This document shows, piece by piece, positions 1 through 6,670 of a stretch of DNA of 17,304 nt. The position numbers were made by a program, and so were the translations under genes. Origin of the DNA: Victivallales bacterium (GTDB lineage Bacteria; Verrucomicrobiota; Lentisphaeria; Oligosphaerales; Oligosphaeraceae); assembly GCA_017458805.1 (NCBI GenBank), contig JAFTAC010000285.1, forward strand, positions 1-17,304, in the 5' to 3' direction. The notes beneath the pieces are model-generated. The model saw only the letters and a program-made list of their open reading frames with translations. It did no database searches and was not told the DNA's origin. Every line of letters begins with the position of its first letter. Position 1 is the stretch's first letter.

Positions 1-779
1 TTATCGGAAAGGAAGTCCCGCTGACGCAATGTCTTGACAAACTGCAAGGCCATGCCGCATGTCAGGTTTTCAGGCGCATCCATCCCGATGCACCCCAGCA
101 GGTTGGCCACATCATACGCCTCGGTCTTGAATCCACAGAATTCCCAGTCGATCAAGGCGTTGATTTTGTGGTCACCCCAGATGATGTTCAGAGGGTGAAA
201 GTCGCCATGGCAGAAGTGGACTGGCAGGTCGCGCTCCGTCTGAAGAAAGGGTGCTAGTGTTTCCAATATCGGCTGCAAGTCATTGTAAAGTGCTGGATTA
301 TGCGAACGAATATGCCGCATCAGGTGGCTGATGTAATGTGGTATGGTAAAGACATCTGCAACAGGGAGGTGCGCTGACTTCTCCTTGAGCGCAACCAGCA
401 GTTCTGCGCAGGCGGTTCCCCGCCATTCGTCTGCGGCATATTCCTCACGTGGCAAAGGAACGCCAGGCACCCATGCCCGCAGTTGCCAGAAGGCGTTGCC
501 CAAAGCAAAGCCCAGGTTGCCGTCAAACGTTGGAAGCCAGGCAGGAACCTGCTTGAAATCATTGACTTGGAGCGTCAACAGAAATCTTGCCTGCGCTAGG
601 CGCGACGTGAGTTTTTCAGGTGGGAGGCACTCCAGAATGTAGGCGTCTCCATTGGAGGCACGCAGAGCCTGGCGGAAATTCACACGTGCTGGACTTCCCT
701 CATTGACAGGTACATCCAGCAGTTCGGCATCCTCCAGTCCCCATTGGCGCAGGACGTTTTCAGGTATTTCCTTTTTCAT
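1..779 (-). CDS. Aminoglycoside phosphotransferase-fold kinase (APH/choline kinase family), C-terminus cut by window edge
   Basis: The frame is open from an ATG at 779-777 to the left edge, giving 259 residues with no stop. Residues 191-198 read HGDFHPLN, the catalytic-loop (Brenner) motif of APH/choline-kinase-like enzymes. Residues 210-213 read IDWE, where the Asp is the expected Mg2+-binding residue, followed by a family-typical AYDVANLL stretch at 221-228. An N-terminal lobe of about 100 residues precedes this. The family moves phosphate from ATP or GTP to a hydroxyl on a small molecule such as an aminoglycoside, choline, homoserine or a sugar; the substrate cannot be read here. There is no signal peptide, so it should be cytosolic. 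The start codon overlaps the uvrA stop codon as ATGA, which implies translational coupling. It is probably housekeeping rather than a resistance gene, since no resistance cassette or mobile element is nearby. At most a short C-terminal part is missing. Confidence 0.85.
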   Translation of the reverse strand, partial: MKKEIPENVLRQWGLEDAELLDVPVNEGSPARVNFRQALRASNGDAYILECLPPEKLTSRLAQARFLLTLQVNDFKQVPAWLPTFDGNLGFALGNAFWQLRAWVPGVPLPREEYAADEWRGTACAELLVALKEKSAHLPVADVFTIPHYISHLMRHIRSHNPALYNDLQPILETLAPFLQTERDLPVHFCHGDFHPLNIIWGDHKINALIDWEFCGFKTEAYDVANLLGCIGMDAPENLTCGMALQFVKTLRQRDFLSD

Positions 780-3619
780 TTCTTCAACATTGGTTTCAAG
801 TATTTACCAGTGTAGGACTTGGAGCATTTTGCAACCTCTTCGGGAGTGCCCTCCGCAATGATGGTGCCGCCATGGTCGCCGCCTTCGGGCCCCAAATCGA
901 TGATATGGTCTGCAACCTTGATGACGTCCAGGTTGTGCTCGATGACCAGCACCGTGTTGCCCTGGTCACGCAGGGCGTTCAGCACCTGAAGGAGGTGCTC
1001 GATGTCCGCGAGATGCAGCCCCGTCGTGGGTTCGTCCAGCACATAGAGCGTGTGCCCCTGGGGACGGCGTGAAAGCTCCGCAGCCAGCTTGATGCGCTGC
1101 GCTTCGCCGCCTGACAAGGTCGTGGCGGGCTGCCCCAGCTTGATGTAGCCCAGACCAACGTTGCTCAACGTCTTGAGTTTGTTCTTGATGCGCGGGATGG
1201 CCTCAAAGAGTTCCAGTGCCTCGTCAACGGTCGTGTCCAGCACTTCGGCAATGTTGCGCCCCTTGAAGCGCACGTTCAGGGTCTCCGTGTTGTAGCGCTG
1301 CCCTCCGCAGGTTTCGCATTTCACATAGACGTCGGGCAGGAACTGCATTTCAATTTTGCGTATGCCGTCGCCTTTGCAGGTTTCACAGCGTCCTCCCTTG
1401 ACGTTGAAACTGAAGCGGCCAGGCGCATAGCCCCTCACCTTGGCGTCGTTGGTGGCTGCGAAAATGTCGCGGATAATGTCAAAAAGCCCTGTGTAAGTGG
1501 CTGGATTCGAGCGAGGTGTGCGACCTATTGGGCTTTGGTCTATGACAATCATCTTATCGACGAATTCCATCCCGTCAATGCCTTCATGCTTGCCTGGCGG
1601 GTCTGTCTTGATTTTCATGCGCTGCTGGATGGCACGCACGAGGATGCGATTGACCAGCGTGGATTTTCCAGAGCCCGAAACGCCTGTCACGCAGCAGAAT
1701 GTGCCCAATGGAATGCGAACATCAATACCCTTTAGGTTGTGCTCCTGCGCTTTACGTATGACGATGGAATTGCCGTTGCCTGGATGCCGCATCGTCGGCA
1801 CCTCGATGCGCCGTTCTCCTGTAAGATACTGCCCCGTAAGGGATTCCTTGCATGCCATTACCTCTTTGGGCGTGCCAGCGCAGATGACTTTGCCACCGTT
1901 GCGCCCTGCCCCAGGCCCCAAATCCACAAGGAAGTCAGCCGTGCGCATGGTGTCGAGGTCGTGCTCGACAACGATGACGGTGTTGCCGAGGTCGCGCAGA
2001 CGGCAGAGTGTGTCGAGCAGCTTGTCATTGTCGCGCTGGTGGAGGCCGATGCTGGGTTCGTCCAGGATGTAGAGCACGCCGACCAGACCGCTTCCCACCT
2101 GACTTGCAAGGCGTATGCGCTGCGACTCGCCACCCGAGAGAGTGCCTGACTCGCGGTTGAGGGTCAAGTAGTTGAGGCCAACTGACTTCAGGAAGCCAAG
2201 GCGCGCCTTGATTTCCTTGCAGATTTCGGCGGCAATGGCGGTCTCCGTCTTGTTGAGCTTGAGATTCTCCATAAACTCCAATGCCTTGTCGATGCTGAGC
2301 GAGCAGAACTCGTAGATGTTCAGACCATTGACGGTGAATGCAAGGTATTCGGGCTTCAAGCGTTTGCCGTGGCAGTCGGGGCACTCCTCATAACTCATCA
2401 ACTCCTGGAGTTTGGTGCGCAATTCATCGTTCTCCGTCTCCCTATGGCGCCTGATGAGGTTTGGGATGATGCCTTCGAATGGCTTGCGCCATGGGTTCAT
2501 CTTCCCGCGCATCCAGTAGTCAAAAACCACCTCTTCATCGCCCGTGCCGTAGAGAAGCAGTTGCTTTATGTTGTCTGGCAGGTCCTTCCAGGGAGTCGTC
2601 AGGCTGAACTTGTACTGTTCGGCCATGCAACGCAGGTAATGGTTGTAGAGAATGATGGTGCGATGGCCCCCCTTCCGCCACAGCGGGATGGCACCTTTCT
2701 TGATGGATAGGGTCGGGTCAGGCACCACGGCCTCGGGCGTGAAAATCAAGCGTACGCCCAATCCGTCGCAGGTGGGGCAGGCACCATACGGCGTGTTGAA
2801 GGAGAAGTTGCGTGGCAATGGCTTGCTGAAGCTCAAGTTGCAGTGGACACATGCCAGATGCTCACTCATCTGCTCTTCCTTCCAACCGCTTTTCTCGTTC
2901 TTGTCCTCGACCAGTAGCGTGAGGATGCCATCGCCTTTTTTGAGGGCAAGTTCCACGGAGTCCGTGAGGCGGCTGCTCTCTGTACGCCCTGTGACCAGGC
3001 GGTCCACCACCGCCTCCAGCGTATGGCGTTTGCTCTTCGCAAGAGTGATCTCCTCCTCCAACGACTTGACTTCACCATCGATACGCACGCGGGAGAAACC
3101 ATCCCGACGCATCTTCTCGATGATTTCCTTGTGTTCGCCCTTTTTCCCAAGGATATATGGCGCCAGCAGCATGATTTTCAGGCCAGGCGGCATGGCAGCT
3201 ATCTGTTCGCAGATGCTCTGCGGGCTCTGGCTGTGGATTTCACGTCCGCACTGCGGGCAATGGGGAATGCCGATGTGCGCGTAGAGCAGTCGCAGGTAGT
3301 CGTATATCTCCGTGGTGGTTGCAACAATGGATCGAGGCGAGCTGCCTGCGGTGCGCTGTTCGATGGCAATGGCGGGGGAAAGGCCGTCGATGTGCTCGAC
3401 ATGCGGCTTCTGTAGTCGGTCCAGGAACTGCCTGGCATACGCCGAGAGGCTTTCGACATAGCGACGCTGCCCTTCGGCATAGAGCGTATCGAAGGCAAGA
3501 GAGGACTTTCCAGAGCCGCTAAGCCCCGTTATGACCACCAGCTTGTCCCTTGGAATCTCCAGCGTGATGTTCTGTAAATTGTGCTGTGTGGCACCGATGA
3601 TTTTTATGACGCCTGACAT
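776..3619 (-). CDS. uvrA: UvrA, excinuclease ABC subunit A
   Basis: UvrA is the damage-recognition ATPase of nucleotide excision repair. As a dimer it loads UvrB at lesions. The 947 residues match the usual length of about 940. The first Walker A (GLSGSGKSS) is at residues 32-40 and the second (GVSGSGKST) near 644-652. Both ABC signatures are present: LSGGESQRIRLA in the first half and LSGGEAQRIKLA near the end. Two CxxC...CxxC zinc modules are visible, one around CVHC...CPTC in the first half and one around CETC...CETC in the second. The gene looks intact. The ATG lies 12 bp after the stop of the upstream glycosidase gene, with no clear Shine-Dalgarno site. I see no LexA-type operator. A TATAAT hexamer lies just upstream but has no convincing -35 partner. 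The downstream kinase gene overlaps its stop. Confidence 0.98.
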   Translation of the reverse strand: MSGVIKIIGATQHNLQNITLEIPRDKLVVITGLSGSGKSSLAFDTLYAEGQRRYVESLSAYARQFLDRLQKPHVEHIDGLSPAIAIEQRTAGSSPRSIVATTTEIYDYLRLLYAHIGIPHCPQCGREIHSQSPQSICEQIAAMPPGLKIMLLAPYILGKKGEHKEIIEKMRRDGFSRVRIDGEVKSLEEEITLAKSKRHTLEAVVDRLVTGRTESSRLTDSVELALKKGDGILTLLVEDKNEKSGWKEEQMSEHLACVHCNLSFSKPLPRNFSFNTPYGACPTCDGLGVRLIFTPEAVVPDPTLSIKKGAIPLWRKGGHRTIILYNHYLRCMAEQYKFSLTTPWKDLPDNIKQLLLYGTGDEEVVFDYWMRGKMNPWRKPFEGIIPNLIRRHRETENDELRTKLQELMSYEECPDCHGKRLKPEYLAFTVNGLNIYEFCSLSIDKALEFMENLKLNKTETAIAAEICKEIKARLGFLKSVGLNYLTLNRESGTLSGGESQRIRLASQVGSGLVGVLYILDEPSIGLHQRDNDKLLDTLCRLRDLGNTVIVVEHDLDTMRTADFLVDLGPGAGRNGGKVICAGTPKEVMACKESLTGQYLTGERRIEVPTMRHPGNGNSIVIRKAQEHNLKGIDVRIPLGTFCCVTGVSGSGKSTLVNRILVRAIQQRMKIKTDPPGKHEGIDGMEFVDKMIVIDQSPIGRTPRSNPATYTGLFDIIRDIFAATNDAKVRGYAPGRFSFNVKGGRCETCKGDGIRKIEMQFLPDVYVKCETCGGQRYNTETLNVRFKGRNIAEVLDTTVDEALELFEAIPRIKNKLKTLSNVGLGYIKLGQPATTLSGGEAQRIKLAAELSRRPQGHTLYVLDEPTTGLHLADIEHLLQVLNALRDQGNTVLVIEHNLDVIKVADHIIDLGPEGGDHGGTIIAEGTPEEVAKCSKSYTGKYLKPMLKK

Positions 3620-3631
3620 GGTGTTATGCGA

Positions 3632-6517
3632 TTATAGGTTGTCTAGTTCGAAACCGAAGCGAACGATGCAAGTCTTGTCGTTCCACTGGGGTGGGAGAGA
3701 GGAAACGCAGAAGTGCTTGTCCTTGAAGAAGCTCCAGGGGGTGACTCCCCAGGATTCACCCTCCTTGAGGTGATGCGGTCCAAGCAGGTTGCGCAGGTTG
3801 TTGGTCAGCGTGATTTCAAGGAGGTTCTCCTTTTCGCGAAGAACGCCATGCGGTATTGCCAGGTCGTAGGGTCGCCACACCAGTGCGCCAAGCTCCACGC
3901 CGTTCAGGCGGACTTCTGCCACGTTTGCAAAGAACTGACTGAAGCGAAATACATTGCAGTTGCAGCAAGTTGCATCGAAGCGACCTGTCAGTTTGACCTT
4001 GCCAGCGAAGAAGGGAAGACCGTCATTCTGCAGGTTGCTACCATCGGATTCATGCCCCAGCGTATCGATGACGAACGGTCCTTCCAGGCGCTCGGCGTTC
4101 CTCCCGATGAGTTCGCGGCTGCCGAGGTTGCGCACGGCGAAATCGCCTGCGATATAGATGGACTCCAGTTCCATGTTGAAGCTCAGCTTGTTGCGCTCCG
4201 CCTCGAAGATACGTGCTGCCCGTATATTCGCATAGACCTCTGGCTCCTGGTGGAAGAGCGTCTCAAGTGTGACGATGTTCACTCCATGCTTGCAGGGTGG
4301 CAGTGGGATGGTGGCGAATGCCTGGTCGAAGAGGAAGCCATTAGCATGCGAATCAAGCTTTTCACCGTTGAACGATATCGCAAATATCTCAGGCGATTCC
4401 ACAAGGAGCATCAGGGGCTTGCCCGTATCAAAGCTATCGGCCACCTGGAACTCAAACTCCAGGCGCAGATTCACATCCTTCTCGAATTTCAAGGCTTCTG
4501 CCATCAAGGAGATGGTTTCAATCTTCTCTGCAAGCAGCTTGCCATCAACGTAGCAGCGGCAGGTGTCAAGGGTGAGCGTGTTCGGCGTCAGCAGTTCCAT
4601 CTGGTAGGTCGGAGCAGGTTTTGTACTGGAAGCTTTTGCAACGGGACGCACCATCAGCAGGAGGCTGCCGCCTGGCTCGAAACGATACGGTATGTCAAAC
4701 TGACCCGCTTCCACAGAGACAAACTCGCCTGTGTCTGGCATGAAACGCGCAACAGGCGTGCCTTGGAAGTGGAAACTCACCTCCGCAGCCTCCGCATTGC
4801 TGCTGTTCACGAAGAAAAGCAGTTCGGCGGGCGCACCCTGGAAATCCGCAAAAATCCTGCGCGTGGCGATGATTTTGCCACGGTCGCCAGAAATCTCGCA
4901 GAGCTGGTACATCTTTGCAACAAGGATGGCAACTTCCTCCTCGTCGTGGCACCAATAGACCTTGTCGAGCAGTGCCTGAAGAGATGCGTCCTGCTCACCA
5001 TCGACTGTATAGGCGTCATTGTTGGCAACCTGTACGCCGATGATGCGACCGCCATTCTTCGCAAACTCTTCCAGCAGACTTTTTTCCGTTGCCGATATAT
5101 TGTTCAGTTTTGGCAGGACGACCAGTTCGTAGCTCTGCAGACCGACGATGAACTTGGATCCATTCACCCTGCCCTTTTCCGCAATGATGGTCTCGTCGCC
5201 GTAATGGAAAGGCACCTGACGAGCCTCCAGCTGCGCCGTGAGGCCAGCAAAGGAGCTGTAGTACATGCTCAGGCGGCCATTGTCGCCGCAGTTGTACTCC
5301 GTCCATGCGGTTGACTGCCCATGCAGGACAAGGACTGGTGTCTTGGAAACTCCATCCGCCAATAGCTGGCCGATGCGTGAAACGTAGTCGTTGAAGAGGC
5401 GGTACTTGTCCCACCAGGGCTGGTGCTGGAAGAGGGAGGCTGGATAGTCGCGCTTGCGGGCACCGCGCAGGGAGTAGCTTTCCAAGTGCTGGCAGAGGAA
5501 GTTGATGCCACGCGCCATCTGCAACTGGTACATCCAGCGCATGTCCTGGAAGTTGACGTTCCATCCGCAAAGGGCGAAGGTCTCGACGAGGAGCCTCTCC
5601 TTTCCCGTCTGCGCTGCCACAGACTGCAACTGGTTAAGGCCGACTGCGTTGGGGGTAGTTCTGCCAAGCCAGTCCACGCCAGGGATGTGGTAGAACTCAT
5701 ACTGTGGCATGATGGCGCCGTTGGAGTAGAGCTGCGCCTCGTAGGTCTCCTCCAGAACATGGTGGCCAGTGAGCAACTTGCCGTTGGCCTCGCACCAGTC
5801 GTGAATCTGGCGAAGGAAGTTGTCGCGGAAGAGGCGTGTCAGCAACGACCAATAGCGAACGCGGACGGCGCGATAGCCCTCGCACTGCGTGAAGATGGCG
5901 GGCAGTTCCGACAACAGGTCGCGCCCGTATGCGGCACGATATTCATCGGGTAGGATGAGAGACCATGGAACACCGTTGCGGGAGAGCTGTGGCTCGTCCG
6001 TGAAGAAGCCCTTGACTGCCGCCCACGCCCTTGGCGAGAGTTTCTCCTTGTAGGCCTCATAGACCTGGCGGATGAACTCGTGCGTGACTTCTGCATCCAA
6101 ATTATCGACATAGTAGGGATTTACATCATAATAAAAGACCTTGCAGTCAATTTTGGCGATAATGCGGCTTACTGGAATGTCTGCGGCTTTTTCCTCAGAA
6201 GTCATGCGCAGGTACTTCTGCTGGTACTTCTCGCCAAGGCCATTGACCATTCCGTTGCCGAAGCCGCTCGGCCAGCCGTTCTCATCGTAAAGCCACGGTT
6301 CTGCCCCAACCTTAATTGCCTCATCCACAGTCGCTTCGACAGCATCAAACCACTCCTTTGAGAAGTACTTGGTCAGGAGGCCGCCACGAGCGTGCATGAA
6401 GAAGCCGCCAATGCCTTTGTCGTGCATCTCGCGGACCTGATGGCGCAGCTCTTCAGGGACTAGTACATCATTCCAGCTCCAGAAGGGGACGGGACGAAAA
6501 TCAGTGCGTATTTCCAT
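3632..6517 (-). CDS. GH106-like glycoside hydrolase (alpha-L-rhamnosidase-like)
   Basis: This 961-aa protein begins with a (beta/alpha)8-type catalytic region: PVPFWSWN at residues 9-16, GGFFMHARGG near 37, and WLYDENGWPSG near 75-88, a block I associate with GH106-type rhamnosidases. Candidate catalytic acids are E175 (FTDEPQ) and E312 (LVETFALCGW), followed by an RGINFLCQH stretch. The C-terminal third looks like beta-sandwich sugar-binding modules, ending with VRLNGVELGALVWRPY and NLLGPHHLKEGESWG, a tail typical of this protein group. No signal peptide or lipobox is visible, so it probably acts in the cytoplasm on imported oligosaccharides. The start is supported by AAGGAG 4 nt upstream. 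It lies downstream of a GH2-like gene, which suggests joint action on a rhamnose-containing glycan. The exact sugar specificity is inferred; it may belong to an unclassified sister family of GH106. Confidence 0.75.
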   Translation of the reverse strand: MEIRTDFRPVPFWSWNDVLVPEELRHQVREMHDKGIGGFFMHARGGLLTKYFSKEWFDAVEATVDEAIKVGAEPWLYDENGWPSGFGNGMVNGLGEKYQQKYLRMTSEEKAADIPVSRIIAKIDCKVFYYDVNPYYVDNLDAEVTHEFIRQVYEAYKEKLSPRAWAAVKGFFTDEPQLSRNGVPWSLILPDEYRAAYGRDLLSELPAIFTQCEGYRAVRVRYWSLLTRLFRDNFLRQIHDWCEANGKLLTGHHVLEETYEAQLYSNGAIMPQYEFYHIPGVDWLGRTTPNAVGLNQLQSVAAQTGKERLLVETFALCGWNVNFQDMRWMYQLQMARGINFLCQHLESYSLRGARKRDYPASLFQHQPWWDKYRLFNDYVSRIGQLLADGVSKTPVLVLHGQSTAWTEYNCGDNGRLSMYYSSFAGLTAQLEARQVPFHYGDETIIAEKGRVNGSKFIVGLQSYELVVLPKLNNISATEKSLLEEFAKNGGRIIGVQVANNDAYTVDGEQDASLQALLDKVYWCHDEEEVAILVAKMYQLCEISGDRGKIIATRRIFADFQGAPAELLFFVNSSNAEAAEVSFHFQGTPVARFMPDTGEFVSVEAGQFDIPYRFEPGGSLLLMVRPVAKASSTKPAPTYQMELLTPNTLTLDTCRCYVDGKLLAEKIETISLMAEALKFEKDVNLRLEFEFQVADSFDTGKPLMLLVESPEIFAISFNGEKLDSHANGFLFDQAFATIPLPPCKHGVNIVTLETLFHQEPEVYANIRAARIFEAERNKLSFNMELESIYIAGDFAVRNLGSRELIGRNAERLEGPFVIDTLGHESDGSNLQNDGLPFFAGKVKLTGRFDATCCNCNVFRFSQFFANVAEVRLNGVELGALVWRPYDLAIPHGVLREKENLLEITLTNNLRNLLGPHHLKEGESWGVTPWSFFKDKHFCVSSLPPQWNDKTCIVRFGFELDNL

Positions 6518-6521
6518 ATTG

Positions 6522-6527
6522 CTCCTT
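6522..6527 (-). promoter_or_regulatory. Shine-Dalgarno site of the GH106-like gene
   Basis: On the minus strand AAGGAG lies 4 nt before the ATG at 6517. It is one of only two clear Shine-Dalgarno sites in the window and fixes the start. The gene follows a structured repeat region, so independent ribosome entry makes sense here. Confidence 0.7.
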
Positions 6528-6542
6528 GTTATTTTATTCGCT

Positions 6543-6669
6543 GCGCTTGTGCGCAGCGCACAGGACAGAGACTCCGCGCTTGCGCACAGCGCACAGGACA
6601 GTGACTCCGCGCTTGCGCACAGCGCACAGGACAGAGCCCCCGTACTTGCGCACAGCGCACAGGACAGTA
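6543..6669. repeat. 33-bp direct tandem repeat, four copies, with palindromic GC-rich core
   Basis: Units start at 6543, 6576, 6609 and 6642; the last is partial or degenerate at its end. They differ at only a few positions in the first about 27 bases. Each contains a CGCACAGGACAG block and a palindrome. In copy 1 this is TGTGCGC-A-GCGCACA, with 7-bp arms. In copies 2-4 it is TGCGC-ACA-GCGCA, with 5-bp arms. The array fills nearly all of the 153-bp gap between the GH2-like stop and the GH106-like start. In RNA it would form a series of short GC-rich hairpins. No T-run follows, so it is not a typical intrinsic terminator. Because 33 is a multiple of three, both strands stay open through it, but I see no sign that it is translated. 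Confidence 0.93.
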
Positions 6670-6670
6670 T

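Noticed and set aside
3631..3636. TATAAT hexamer on the minus strand 11 nt before the uvrA ATG, as a possible promoter
   Set aside because: No acceptable -35 element is found at 16-18 bp spacing, and the hexamer overlaps the stop codon of the preceding gene, so it is probably chance.
3713..5314. 533-aa open frame on the plus strand opposite the GH106-like gene
   Set aside because: It lies wholly antisense to a well-supported coding region and its translation shows no domain or motif. Long antisense frames arise from codon bias in the real gene.
6543..6669. CRISPR-like array
   Set aside because: The units are directly adjacent with no unique spacers, and no cas gene is present.
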